From positions 124,001 to 188,000 of the forward strand of contig NZ_JASISO010000002.1 in the NCBI RefSeq assembly GCF_030063135.1: a DNA stretch of 64,000 bases, given 5' to 3'. This document shows positions 9,907 through 18,134 of the stretch, piece by piece (within the stretch, counting starts at the first letter, position 1; every line of letters starts with the position of its first letter). The position numbers were made by a program, and so were the translations under genes. The DNA is from Streptomyces sp. G-G2 (GTDB lineage: Bacteria; Actinomycetota; Actinomycetes; Streptomycetales; Streptomycetaceae). Under the pieces are notes generated by a model. It was not told the origin of the DNA, did no database searches, and saw nothing but the letters and a program-made list of their open reading frames with translations.

Positions 9907-11427
9907 GTGTCCCCTGTCCTGCCAGGACGCGCCCTCGCCGTGGCGGCCACCGCCGCGGCCCTGCTCGCCGCCGCCGCCCAGACCGCCCCGGCGGCTCCGG
10001 CCGCCCCCGCGGCCACCGTCAACAAGGTCCTCGTCATCGGGATCGACGGCACCGTCCTCGACCGCGTCAAGGTCGCCGACGCCCCGAACCTCAACGGCCT
10101 GATGGCCCAGGGTCTGACCGCCCGCAGCACCCTGTACGCCAACCCCATGGCCGCCACCTCCTCCGGCCCCGGCTGGTCCACCATCGCCACGGGGGTCTGG
10201 CCCGACAAGCACGGCGTGAAGGACAACTCCTTCACCGGCAAGAACTACACGGCCCACCCGGACTTCCTGACCCGCGCCGAGAACGCCAACCCCGCGCTCA
10301 ACACCTACGCGGCCGCCGACTGGGAGCCCATCACCTCCACCGACCAGAACGGTCCGATCTTCTCGCCGAAGGTGGACAAGCGCCTCTCCCTCAAGGGCGA
10401 CCGCGACGGCTACGGCAGCGAGGACCCGAAGATCGCCGCCGCGGCCTCCGCGGAACTGCGCGACCAGAACCCCGACGCCGCCTTCGTCTACTTCGGCGAG
10501 ATCGACCACGCGGGCCACTCCTCCGGCGCCGCCAGCCAGGAGTACCTGAACACCATCGGCCGGGTCGACAAGCTCGTCGGTCAGCTGCTCACCGCCGTCC
10601 ATGCCCGGCCCACGTACGGCCAGGAGAACTGGAAGGTCCTGGTCACCACCGACCACGGTCACACCGACGCGGGCGGCCACGGCGGCTCCACGATCCAGGA
10701 GCGCGGCACCTTCGTCATCGCCAAGGGCGCGGGCATCGCGGCGGGTTCGGTACGCAACGACGTACGCCTCGTCGACGTCGCCGCCACCGCGCTCCAGCAG
10801 GTCGGCGTCTCCACCGCCGGACTGGACGGCGTACCGCTGAACGCGCCGGACAGCGACCCCTTCGACACCCTGCGGCCCAGCCTCCAGGCCAGGGTGGACG
10901 AGACGGGCATCGGCGCGGGCGTGAAGGGCTTCACGCACACCCCGCCCGCGGGCTGGGCCGTCGACAACTCCAGGATGGGCACGGGCGGTGTCGCCGAGTG
11001 GGCCGGATGGGCCTTCACCACCGACGAGTTCTGGAGCCAGTCCCAGCGCGACCAGTGGCGCGAACTGAACGTCCGCTCCCGTGACGTCTTCGCCGTCGCC
11101 GACTCCGACGAGTGGGACGACAAGAGCCACACCGGCACCTTCGACTCCACCCTGATCACCCCCAAGTGGCCGGTGGCCGGGGGTGCGACGAAGACCCTCG
11201 CCTTCCAGACGCACTACCGCCACGAGGCCGGGCAGAGCGCCCAGGTCCTCGTCTCGTACAACGGCGGCGCCCCGACGGTGGTCAAGAACTACACCGCCGA
11301 CGCCGTCGCGACGTCCGAGGCCATCGCGCTCCAGGTCCCGGCGGGCGCCACCGACGTCCAGGTCCGCTTCCGCTACAGCGGCAGCAACAACTGGTACTGG
11401 ACCGTCGACAACGTCACCCTCGGCTGA
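9907..11427 (+). CDS. Secreted alkaline-phosphatase-superfamily phosphodiesterase/pyrophosphatase
   Basis: 506 residues with a signal peptide (ALAVAATAAALLAAAAQTAPAA). The catalytic domain (about 35-310) is of the nucleotide pyrophosphatase/phosphodiesterase type: VLVIGIDGTVLD supplies the first metal Asp, TSSGPGWSTIATG the probable nucleophile loop, FGEIDHAGH and TTDHGHTDAGGHGG the remaining metal ligands. The C-terminal 150 residues resemble a beta-sandwich accessory domain ending in NNWYWTVDNVTLG. It probably releases phosphate from organic phosphodiesters outside the cell; a phosphonoacetate-hydrolase-like activity is a less likely alternative. GTG start with GGAGGAG upstream. The 16-bp motif at 9815 links it to the phosphonate operon. 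Confidence 0.82.
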   Translation: MSPVLPGRALAVAATAAALLAAAAQTAPAAPAAPAATVNKVLVIGIDGTVLDRVKVADAPNLNGLMAQGLTARSTLYANPMAATSSGPGWSTIATGVWPDKHGVKDNSFTGKNYTAHPDFLTRAENANPALNTYAAADWEPITSTDQNGPIFSPKVDKRLSLKGDRDGYGSEDPKIAAAASAELRDQNPDAAFVYFGEIDHAGHSSGAASQEYLNTIGRVDKLVGQLLTAVHARPTYGQENWKVLVTTDHGHTDAGGHGGSTIQERGTFVIAKGAGIAAGSVRNDVRLVDVAATALQQVGVSTAGLDGVPLNAPDSDPFDTLRPSLQARVDETGIGAGVKGFTHTPPAGWAVDNSRMGTGGVAEWAGWAFTTDEFWSQSQRDQWRELNVRSRDVFAVADSDEWDDKSHTGTFDSTLITPKWPVAGGATKTLAFQTHYRHEAGQSAQVLVSYNGGAPTVVKNYTADAVATSEAIALQVPAGATDVQVRFRYSGSNNWYWTVDNVTLG

Positions 11428-11459
11428 CCCTTCCCCGCAGGTCACCGCACGCGGTGACC

Positions 11460-11490
11460 GGGCCGTGGACGCCGAACGCGTCCACGGCCC
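11460..11490 (+). terminator. Hairpin terminator after phosphodiesterase gene
   Basis: Perfect 13-bp stem GGGCCGTGGACGC / GCGTCCACGGCCC with a 5-nt loop. A smaller stem (GGTCACCGC / GCGGTGACC, 11440-11459) sits just before it. No T-run follows, as is common in Streptomyces. Confidence 0.65.
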
Positions 11491-11573
11491 GGCCCGCGTA
11501 GGGTGGTGGAGACCCAGCGGGTCAAGGCCAGCGGCCTCCGCAGCGGGGGTCACCGAGAGCGGAGAACAGTCCA

Positions 11574-12353
11574 GTGGCAGAGCGCAAGCCGATCGAATCC
11601 TGGCTCACCGACATGGACGGGGTCCTCATCCACGAGGGCATCCCGATCCCCGGCGCCGATGTCTTCATCAAGCGGCTGCGCGACTCCGGCAAGCCCTTCC
11701 TGGTGCTGACCAACAACTCCATCTACACCCCGCGCGACCTCCAGGCCCGGCTCCAGCGCATGGGCCTCGACGTCCCCGTCGAGAACATCTGGACCTCGGC
11801 GCTGGCCACCGCGAAGTTCCTCGACGACCAGCGCCCCGGCGGCACGGCGTACGTCATCGGCGAGGCCGGGCTGACCACCGCCCTGCACGACATCGGGTAC
11901 ATCCTGACCGACCACGAGCCGGACTACGTGGTGCTGGGCGAGACCCGGACGTACAGCTTCGAGGCCATGACCAAGGCGGTCCGCCTGATCAACGCGGGCG
12001 CCCGCTTCATCTGCACCAACCCGGACGAGACCGGTCCCTCCGCCGAGGGCCCGCTGCCCGCGACCGGCGCCGTCGCCGCGCTGATCACCAAGGCGACCGG
12101 CAAGAAGCCGTACTTCGCGGGCAAGCCGAACCCGCTGATGATGCGCACCGGTCTGAACGCCATCGGCGCGCACTCCGAGACCAGCGCGATGATCGGCGAC
12201 CGGATGGACACCGACGTACTGGCGGGCCTGGAGGCGGGGATGCAGACCTTCCTCGTCCTGACCGGCCTCACCTCCGAGGCGGACACCGAGAAGTTCCCCT
12301 ACCGCCCCACCAAGACGGTGCCCTCGATCGCGGACCTGGTCGACCTCGTCTGA
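11574..12353 (+). CDS. HAD-IIA family phosphatase (NagD-like)
   Basis: 259 residues. The nucleophile motif WLTDMDGVLIHEG (D13, D15), motif II FLVLTNNS and C-terminal motif IV MIGDRMDTDVLAG define the HAD-IIA subfamily with a C2-type cap. NagD homologues hydrolyse nucleoside monophosphates and p-nitrophenyl phosphate; in some genomes they lie in GlcNAc operons. Here the gene stands alone after a terminator, with GTG 11574 as start. Exact substrate unknown. Confidence 0.88.
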   Translation: MAERKPIESWLTDMDGVLIHEGIPIPGADVFIKRLRDSGKPFLVLTNNSIYTPRDLQARLQRMGLDVPVENIWTSALATAKFLDDQRPGGTAYVIGEAGLTTALHDIGYILTDHEPDYVVLGETRTYSFEAMTKAVRLINAGARFICTNPDETGPSAEGPLPATGAVAALITKATGKKPYFAGKPNPLMMRTGLNAIGAHSETSAMIGDRMDTDVLAGLEAGMQTFLVLTGLTSEADTEKFPYRPTKTVPSIADLVDLV

Positions 12354-12404
12354 CCCGGTGGCAGCCCGGCCCCGGGGTGTACTTGTGACACGTACGGGCC
12401 AAGC

Positions 12405-12434
12405 GCGCGCCGCTCCGGATGCGGAGCGGCGCGC
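12405..12434 (+). terminator. Strong GC hairpin in leader of sortase operon
   Basis: Perfect 13-bp stem GCGCGCCGCTCCG / CGGAGCGGCGCGC with the 4-nt loop GATG. It lies between the HAD phosphatase and the sortase operon and could terminate the former. It sits only 5 bp before the second hairpin, so it may also be part of an attenuating leader. Confidence 0.6.
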
Positions 12435-12439
12435 CGCAC

Positions 12440-12467
12440 GTGAACCTCCTTGAAGAAGGAGGTTCAC
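12440..12467 (+). promoter_or_regulatory. Shine-Dalgarno-sequestering hairpin in front of sortase-operon membrane protein
   Basis: GTGAACCTCCTT (12440-12451) pairs perfectly with AAGGAGGTTCAC (12456-12467) around the tetraloop GAAG. The right arm contains the complete Shine-Dalgarno sequence AAGGAGG, and ATG 12469 begins one base after the stem. Initiation should be blocked unless the 12-bp stem is opened, so translation is probably controlled here (temperature, protein or coupled transcription). What opens it is not visible. Confidence 0.72.
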
Positions 12468-12468
12468 C

Positions 12469-13077
12469 ATGCGCAGTGATCTGATCGCTCTCCGTGTCGC
12501 CAAGGTGGCCGTCGCCCTGACGGCACTCACCGCCGTGACCACCGTGACCGCCCCCCTCGCCCTCGCCAACGGGGACGACCGCGGCGGAGTCTCGGCCGAT
12601 CCGGACCCGGCCCGCCCCGGAGCGCAGGTCAAACTGCGCGTCCGGGGCTGTGACGGCGACTGGGCGTCCGCCACGTCCTCGGCCTTCGTCTCCGAGATCC
12701 GCCTCAGCCGGGGGCGGGGCGGTGACCACGAGCTCTGGGGCGACGCCCACATCCGCTCGGACGCGTGGTCCGGTCGTCACGAGATCCGGATCAAGTGCGA
12801 CGACCGCGACGACCGGGTACGCGGCTCCCTGGAGGTCGAGCACCACCAGCCCTCCCACCACGAGACGCCCATCTGGCCGGTCCACGCGGGAGGCGGCGCG
12901 ATGGCGGCCGAGCTGGCCGCGGCGCCCCCCGCCAAGGCCACCACCGCCAAGAAGGACCACGACACGGGCGGCCCCGGCCTCCCGCACACCGTGATCGGCG
13001 CGGTGCTGGCCGCCGCGGCCACCCTTGCCGTCGCGGGCCGGGCGCTGACCCTGCGCCGCCGCCGCAGCGGCGAGTGA
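12469..13077 (+). CDS. Secreted membrane-anchored protein, partner of class F sortase
   Basis: 202 residues. A signal peptide (VAVALTALTAVTTVTAPLALA) precedes an extracellular domain with ARPGAQVKLRVRGCDGDW and two cysteines, resembling Streptomyces proteins encoded next to class F sortases. The C-terminus has the layout of a sorting signal: LPHTV, the hydrophobic stretch IGAVLAAAATLAVA, and RRRRSGE. However, the fifth position is Val, not Gly. It may be a non-canonical sortase substrate or a protein that stays membrane-anchored. The start codon sits directly behind an SD-sequestering hairpin. The sortase gene follows after 9 bp. Confidence 0.75.
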   Translation: MRSDLIALRVAKVAVALTALTAVTTVTAPLALANGDDRGGVSADPDPARPGAQVKLRVRGCDGDWASATSSAFVSEIRLSRGRGGDHELWGDAHIRSDAWSGRHEIRIKCDDRDDRVRGSLEVEHHQPSHHETPIWPVHAGGGAMAAELAAAPPAKATTAKKDHDTGGPGLPHTVIGAVLAAAATLAVAGRALTLRRRRSGE

Positions 13078-13086
13078 GGGCCCCCG

Positions 13087-13797
13087 GTGACGGCTGAGCC
13101 CAAGGCCTCCGGCGGCGGGCGGCTGCTGACCGCCGCCGCCTGGACGGTGCTGGTGCTGGGCCTGTGGCTGTGGGGCCGGGAGATCACCGGGGTGTCCGGA
13201 GGCCCGTACGCCCAGCCGGGTCTGATGTCCGCCCCCGGGCTGCCCGCCGCGCACGCCCCGATCCACGCGCCCGCCGCGGCCGGGCCGCCCCAGCGGGTGG
13301 ACGTGCCCTCCATAGGCATCCAGGCCCCGGTGATCAACCGGGTCCTGGACGCCGAGGGGGCGATCGAACCGCCGCCGTACGACCAGCCGGGCACGGTGGG
13401 CTGGTGGTCGGGCGGGGTCCAGCCCGGGGCCGCGGGCACCGCACTGCTGGTCGGCCACGTGGACACCGAGTCCAAGCCCGCGGTGTTCTACGGGCTCAGC
13501 TCGGCGCAGCCGGGCGGCAAGGTGCGGGTGCTGCGCGCGGACGGCACGCTGGCCGAGTTCACCATCGACGACATCCAGGTCTACGAGCGGACCTCCTTCG
13601 ACCCGCACAAGGCCTACGGGCCGAAAGTGCCGGGCCGGGCGGAGGTGCGGCTGGTGACCTGCGGGGGTTCGTACGACAAGGCGGCGAAGCGGTACACGGC
13701 GAACGTGGTGGTGTCGGCGTACCTGACGGCCACGACGAAGCCCGAGCCGCAGGCCGCTCCCTCAGCGGCGGCGTCCGCCGCCGCGACGGGCGGCTGA
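13087..13797 (+). CDS. Class F sortase
   Basis: 236 residues: one N-terminal membrane helix (LLTAAAWTVLVLGLWLWG), a Pro/Ala linker, then the sortase barrel. The catalytic triad is visible: His in LLVGHVDTES, Cys in VRLVTCGGSY, and the Arg in AKRYTANVVVSAY. These motifs match actinobacterial class F sortases, transpeptidases that join surface proteins to the wall. It is co-transcribed with the preceding secreted protein (9-bp gap, GTG start). An Ala-rich tail follows residue 220. Substrate of this class is generally undefined; the neighbour is the natural candidate. Confidence 0.9.
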   Translation: MTAEPKASGGGRLLTAAAWTVLVLGLWLWGREITGVSGGPYAQPGLMSAPGLPAAHAPIHAPAAAGPPQRVDVPSIGIQAPVINRVLDAEGAIEPPPYDQPGTVGWWSGGVQPGAAGTALLVGHVDTESKPAVFYGLSSAQPGGKVRVLRADGTLAEFTIDDIQVYERTSFDPHKAYGPKVPGRAEVRLVTCGGSYDKAAKRYTANVVVSAYLTATTKPEPQAAPSAAASAAATGG

Positions 13798-13816
13798 CAC
13801 GGGCCCGGCCGAATGC

Positions 13817-13850
13817 GAAGAAGCCCCTCGCGTGAGCGAGGGGCTTCTTC
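13817..13850. terminator. Bidirectional terminator between sortase and tRNA-Lys
   Basis: Perfect 15-bp stem GAAGAAGCCCCTCGC / GCGAGGGGCTTCTTC with loop GTGA. It lies downstream of the sortase on the plus strand and of tRNA-Lys on the minus strand, so it can serve both. Confidence 0.85.
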
Positions 13851-13857
13851 GTGTCTG

Positions 13858-13931
13858 TGCGCCGCCAGGGACTCGAACCCCGGACCCGCTGATTAAGAGT
13901 CAGCTGCTCTAACCAACTGAGCTAGCGGCGC
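13858..13931 (-). tRNA. tRNA-Lys (anticodon CTT), copy 1
   Basis: 74 nt on the minus strand with all cloverleaf stems: acceptor GCGCCGC / GCGGCGC, anticodon stem GCTGA / TCAGC with loop CTCTTAA (anticodon CTT, reads AAG), T-arm CGGGGTTCGAGTCCCTG, discriminator A. No CCA is encoded. It is identical to the copies at 20534-20607 and 28481-28554. Confidence 0.97.
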
Positions 13932-14118
13932 TTGTTTCGACAAAGAGAACTTTACCCCACCCGTGGCGGTGCTCGTGACGCCACACGCCCGCCTTGTCCG
14001 ATTAACCCACGTTTGAGGTGTTTATCGTGCACGATGTCTCTTGGCCGCGCCGTACCTGATGCCCCGCCAGATACGCCCCGGCCGACCAGTGGACGAGCAG
14101 GGGAGTGGACGGAACCGC

Positions 14119-15474
14119 ATGACGACGCAGCCTCCGACACAGGTGCCGACGCATCCGGCGATGCCGGTGCCGCTCTTCGAGGAGTACGACCCCGGCGGCG
14201 ACTGCGGGTGCCCCGGCTGCGCCCGGCGGCGGCGCGACCTCGCCCGCGCCCGGGCCATACCGCTCCGTGACGGCGGTCATCCGGCCGCCCGCGGAGCCCG
14301 CCGCGCGCTCGTCCTCGCCACCGCCGCCGGCGTGGTGCTCAGCGGCGGAACCGGCGCCGCGGTGGCGGTGAGCGGCCCCGACCCGGTCCCGGGACCCGTG
14401 ACACCCGGCAGCCCCCAGGGCGGCCGGGCCCCGCTGCACGGCCCCTCGCGCACGGGCCCGGTCAAAGCGCCGGCCGCGCGGCGGCAGATCGGCCGTACGA
14501 CGATCATCAACCGGGCGAAGCTGTGGCTGGACGCCAAGGTCCCCTACAGCATGTCCCTGTACTGGACCGACGGCTACCGCCAGGACTGCTCGGGCTACGT
14601 CTCCATGGCCTGGAACCTCGGCACCAACGAGTGGACGGGCAGCCTCGACACCTTCGCCACCCGCATCACCAAGGACGAACTGCTGCCGGGGGACATGCTC
14701 CTCTTCCACAACCCGGCCGACCCGAACCAGGGCTCGCACGTCACCCTCTTCGGCGGCTGGGTGGACGAGACCCGCACGCACTACATCGCCTACGAGCAGA
14801 CGCGCCCGACGACGCGGAAGCAGGCGACGCCGTACGGGTACTGGAACAACGCCACCAAGTACCTTCCCTACCGCTTCAACGGGATCACCGGCGGCATCAC
14901 CCCCGAGGCACCGGCCGCCGGGCCGAAGCCGGTGGCCGACGTGACCTACCCGGGGGCGGCGAAGTTCGGGGCGGGCGCGAACAACGAGTACGTCACCCAG
15001 CTCGGCCAGATGCTGAGCGGACGCGGCGGCTCGCGGTTCTACCCGCAGGGGATCGGCCCGCAGTGGACCGACTCCGACCGGCTGGCCACCCAGGCCTTCC
15101 AGCGGGCCCAGGGCTGGACCGGGGGCGAGGCGGACGGCCGGCCGGGCCCGAAGACCTGGAGCCTCCTGGTCCAGAAGCGGGGCAAGGACATCCCGCCCAC
15201 GGTGGCGGGCGCGACCGGCCCGCCGTCGCTGCGGGTGCCGCCCTACCCGGGGGCCGCGGTGCTGCGCCCCGGCGCGTCCGGCCCGGCGGTCACCGCCCTG
15301 GGGCGGCAGCTGGTGCGCAAGGGCTTCGGCAAGTACTACCCGACCGGCCCGGGCCCCCGGTGGGGCGAGGCCGACCGCCGCGCCGTCGAGGCGTTCCAGC
15401 GCGCGCAGGGCTGGCGCGGGACCTCGGCCGACGGCTATCCGGGCCCGGAAACCTGGCGCCGGTTGTTCGCATGA
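14119..15474 (+). CDS. NlpC/P60-like cell-wall hydrolase with two peptidoglycan-binding repeats
   Basis: 451 residues from ATG 14119; an in-frame ATG at 14059 is possible. A cytoplasmic N-terminus with a CGCPGCARRRR cluster precedes one membrane/signal segment (ALVLATAAGVVLSGGTGAAVAV). A cysteine hydrolase-like domain follows, with RQDCSGYVSMAW (candidate catalytic Cys) and GSHVTLFGGW (candidate His). Two peptidoglycan-binding modules of about 75 residues then repeat: FQRAQGWTGGEADGRPGPKTW and FQRAQGWRGTSADGYPGPETW. It probably cleaves or binds cell-wall peptides outside the membrane. The stop codon overlaps an ATG of the SPFH gene (ATGA), so the two are likely co-translated. Confidence 0.82.
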   Translation: MTTQPPTQVPTHPAMPVPLFEEYDPGGDCGCPGCARRRRDLARARAIPLRDGGHPAARGARRALVLATAAGVVLSGGTGAAVAVSGPDPVPGPVTPGSPQGGRAPLHGPSRTGPVKAPAARRQIGRTTIINRAKLWLDAKVPYSMSLYWTDGYRQDCSGYVSMAWNLGTNEWTGSLDTFATRITKDELLPGDMLLFHNPADPNQGSHVTLFGGWVDETRTHYIAYEQTRPTTRKQATPYGYWNNATKYLPYRFNGITGGITPEAPAAGPKPVADVTYPGAAKFGAGANNEYVTQLGQMLSGRGGSRFYPQGIGPQWTDSDRLATQAFQRAQGWTGGEADGRPGPKTWSLLVQKRGKDIPPTVAGATGPPSLRVPPYPGAAVLRPGASGPAVTALGRQLVRKGFGKYYPTGPGPRWGEADRRAVEAFQRAQGWRGTSADGYPGPETWRRLFA

Positions 15475-15485
15475 CGGAGGCAACG

Positions 15486-17909
15486 ATGTACCCCACGCGT
15501 ACGACGTTCACGACGGGCACCATGGCGGTCCCCCCGGTCACCCCGGCCCCGACACCCCCCCGGCCCGCCACTCCGGGTCCGCTGCCGGTCGCCCGGGCGA
15601 CCGCCCCGGCCGCGCCCCGGGCGGGCCTGCACACCCTGGCGGCCCCCCTCCCGCCCCCCACCGCCACGGCGCCGGGCCGCTGGTCCATGACCCCGCCGCT
15701 CCCCCCGGGCCCGACCCCCGAGGACACCCCCGCCCCGGCGACGGCCACGGCGTACGGGTTCACCCCGGTGGCGGCCTCCCCGATCGGCCCTCCCGCGACG
15801 GCGCGGCCGCGGGAGCCGCGGGTCGAAGAACGGCACCCGACGGGCCGGCCGCGGTACGCCGCCGCCGCGCCCCCGGTGTTCCCGGCCGACGCGCCCGTGA
15901 CGGCGCGGCCGCAGGCGGCTCGGGCCGACGAGGCGGTGCCCGCGCGGCGGCCGTACGTCGCTGACCCGGGCCCGTTCACGGCCCGCCCCGCGGGGTCGCC
16001 GGAGCCGACGGACCCGCCCCTCGCGCCGAGCGGGGCCGGGCTCCCCGGGCCGGGGACCGGGGCCTTCGCGACGGCGCGGCCGGGCGCGCCCGGGGCCGAC
16101 GAGGCCCCGGCTGCGGTGCCCGCGGCCCCCGCACCCCCGGCGGCCACGTGCGCCGCCCCGGAGCCGGAACTGGAACGGGAACCGGAACCGGAACCGGTCC
16201 GCACCGCGCCGGAGGCGGAGGGCGCGGGAGACCTCGCCCGGGGCGACGTACCCGCCGCGCGGGTCGAGGTCGGGGTCGAGGCGGCGCCCGCCATGGCCGG
16301 GCTCGGGCGGACCGCGGAACCGGACGCCGTATGGCCGCCCGCCCCCGGCGCGGCCCGCACGGTGCGCGGGCCCGGCATCACGTCCGGGGGCGCCGGCGAC
16401 CCCGGAGCCCGGTTCGTCGACCCGCCCACCCCCCGCACCGCGTCCGAGGGCGCGTACCCGTGGACGGAGTCCGGACCGGAACTCGACCTCAGGGCCGAGG
16501 AGGCGTACCTCTGGGCCGACGGCGGGCCCGGGCCGGGCCACGAATCCGCCCCCGCGACCGCCCCGGCCCCGGACCCGGCGACCGCGACCGCCCCGGCGGC
16601 GCCCGGGACCACGTACCCCCGGACCGGTCCCGGATCGGAGCAGGGCGACGACGGCGCCGCACCGGCGGCCGAGCCCTGGGACGCGTACCCCTGGACCGAC
16701 CCCGGGACGGGACCGGGCGACGCCCAGGGCGCCCCCGCCCCGCACGGGGTCGCGCACGTCGTGGCGCAGGCCGTGGCGCGGGGGATGGAGGACGATACCC
16801 AGGACCTGCCCCGGGTCAGCCTGCCGGGGCCCGCCGGGGCCGGGGTCGCCGAGGTGCCGGCCGGGCTGCCGTTCCGGGCCGCCGGCGCCGCCGCGGCGCG
16901 GGGGCCGGCCCGGCCCCGGCCCAGCCTCGGCGCCGGTCCCACGGGCGGGGCCAAGGCGACTGCCTCCGCCTCCGCCCTCACGTCCGCCTCAGCCCCCGGC
17001 CGCCGCGTCCCCCGCGGGGACGACCGGCTGCGGGAGGTCCGCGGGCCCGTCCTGCCCGGGTCCGTCGGCCTGCTCATCGGCGCCCTCGCCCTCGCCGGGT
17101 GCGCCGCCGTGCTCTGGCGGGCCGGGGCGCTGCCCCCCGCGCTGGTGGCGGCGTTCGGGGCCACGCCCCACCCGTACGAGGGGCTGCGTTCCTACCAGTG
17201 GCCCCCGCTCGCCTTCCTCGGCGTCGTCGCCCTGTTCGCCCTCGGCGGCCTCGGCCGGGGCCGTACCGGCCACGCCTGGGTGCTGACCCTGTTCGGCCGC
17301 TACCGCGGCACGGTCCGCCGCAGCGGTCTGCTCTGGGTCAGCCCCCTGCTGCTGCGCCGCCGGGTCGACGTACGCCTGCGGCACTGGCGCAGCGACCCGC
17401 TGCCCGCCGTCGACTCGGGCGGTCTCGCCCTCCAGGTCGTCGTGCAGGTGGTCTGGCAGATCAAGGACACCGCCCGGGCCGCCCTCGCCGTCGAGGACCA
17501 CAGCGACTACCTCGCCGAGCAGGTCGAGTCCGCCATGGCCCGGGTGCTCTCGCAGCTCCCCGCCGACGCCTTCCACGAGGACGCCCCGACCCTGCGCGAC
17601 GCGGAGGCGGTGGGTGACGCGCTGACCCGGATGCTGGCGGCCGAGACGGAGGCCGTGGGCATCGAGGTCTACTCGGCGCAGCCGACCCGGATCGAGTACG
17701 CCCCGGAGGTCGCCGCCGCGATGCGCCGCCGCCGGGTCGCCGCGATCGACGCGAAGCACCGGGACAGCGTGCTGACCTCGGTGGTCGACGCGGTCGACGA
17801 CACCGTCAACCGGCTGACCTCCCGGGGTCTGGTGGAGTTGGACGACTACGAGCGCAAGGCACTGGTGAAGGACCTGACGGTGGCCTTCTACACGGGGCGC
17901 CCGGAGTAA
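15486..17909 (+). CDS. SPFH/band-7 membrane protein with long low-complexity N-terminus
   Basis: 807 residues from ATG 15486 (GGAGG 15475-15479); ATG 15471 overlapping the previous stop is the alternative. About 500 residues are Pro/Ala/Gly-rich and disordered, with degenerate repeats: TARP blocks (TARPREPRVEE, TARPQAARADEA, TARPAGSPEP, TARPGAPGADEA) and AYPWT blocks (AYPWTESGPE, AYLWADGGPG, AYPWTDPGTG). Two membrane helices follow (SVGLLIGALALAGCAAVLW and PPLAFLGVVALFALGGL), then an SPFH domain with GLLWVSPLLLRRRVDVRL and EVAAAMRRRRVAAIDAKHRD. SPFH proteins scaffold membrane microdomains and often govern proteases or wall synthesis. Pairing with a wall hydrolase suggests envelope control. 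Confidence 0.82.
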   Translation: MYPTRTTFTTGTMAVPPVTPAPTPPRPATPGPLPVARATAPAAPRAGLHTLAAPLPPPTATAPGRWSMTPPLPPGPTPEDTPAPATATAYGFTPVAASPIGPPATARPREPRVEERHPTGRPRYAAAAPPVFPADAPVTARPQAARADEAVPARRPYVADPGPFTARPAGSPEPTDPPLAPSGAGLPGPGTGAFATARPGAPGADEAPAAVPAAPAPPAATCAAPEPELEREPEPEPVRTAPEAEGAGDLARGDVPAARVEVGVEAAPAMAGLGRTAEPDAVWPPAPGAARTVRGPGITSGGAGDPGARFVDPPTPRTASEGAYPWTESGPELDLRAEEAYLWADGGPGPGHESAPATAPAPDPATATAPAAPGTTYPRTGPGSEQGDDGAAPAAEPWDAYPWTDPGTGPGDAQGAPAPHGVAHVVAQAVARGMEDDTQDLPRVSLPGPAGAGVAEVPAGLPFRAAGAAAARGPARPRPSLGAGPTGGAKATASASALTSASAPGRRVPRGDDRLREVRGPVLPGSVGLLIGALALAGCAAVLWRAGALPPALVAAFGATPHPYEGLRSYQWPPLAFLGVVALFALGGLGRGRTGHAWVLTLFGRYRGTVRRSGLLWVSPLLLRRRVDVRLRHWRSDPLPAVDSGGLALQVVVQVVWQIKDTARAALAVEDHSDYLAEQVESAMARVLSQLPADAFHEDAPTLRDAEAVGDALTRMLAAETEAVGIEVYSAQPTRIEYAPEVAAAMRRRRVAAIDAKHRDSVLTSVVDAVDDTVNRLTSRGLVELDDYERKALVKDLTVAFYTGRPE

Positions 17910-17928
17910 CCACCGCGTTCACGCGGAC

Positions 17929-17965
17929 CCGGAGGGGCGGCCGGAGCCATCGGCCGCCCCTCCGG
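17929..17965 (+). terminator. Hairpin terminator after SPFH gene
   Basis: Perfect 15-bp stem CCGGAGGGGCGGCCG / CGGCCGCCCCTCCGG with a 7-nt loop, 20 bp after the SPFH stop codon. Confidence 0.8.
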
Positions 17966-18013
17966 CGTGTCCGCTATCCGGGGCTGCCCGCATCGCGGGA
18001 CGCCTGTTCGCCG

Positions 18014-18029
18014 ATTGGTCTGGACATGG
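18014..18029 (+). promoter_or_regulatory. DasR-type site (dre), distal, upstream of chitin LPMO
   Basis: ATTGGTCTGGACATGG resembles the DasR consensus (A-C/T-TGGTCTAGACCA-type). The left half is good, the right half weaker. It lies about 105 bp before the LPMO start and 25 bp from a better site. Confidence 0.55.
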
Positions 18030-18054
18030 CCAACTCACGTCAATAATCTGGGAC

Positions 18055-18068
18055 TTGGTCTAGACCGA
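18055..18068 (+). promoter_or_regulatory. DasR-type site (dre), proximal, upstream of chitin LPMO
   Basis: TTGGTCTAGACCGA has the perfect palindromic core GGTCTAGACC (18057-18066). DasR is the GlcNAc-6-phosphate-sensitive GntR repressor of Streptomyces chitin genes. The site is 66 bp upstream of the LPMO ATG. Confidence 0.82.
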
Positions 18069-18134
18069 TTCAGGTACCGCAGTTCCCCACGCGTGCGCAC
18101 GCTCACCGAACTCCCCCCACGTTCAAGGAGCATC

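Noticed and set aside
14523..15470. Extension of the SPFH gene upstream through the hydrolase gene
   Set aside because: This part is the shifted frame of the NlpC/P60-like gene; true starts with a ribosome-binding site exist at 15486 and 15471.
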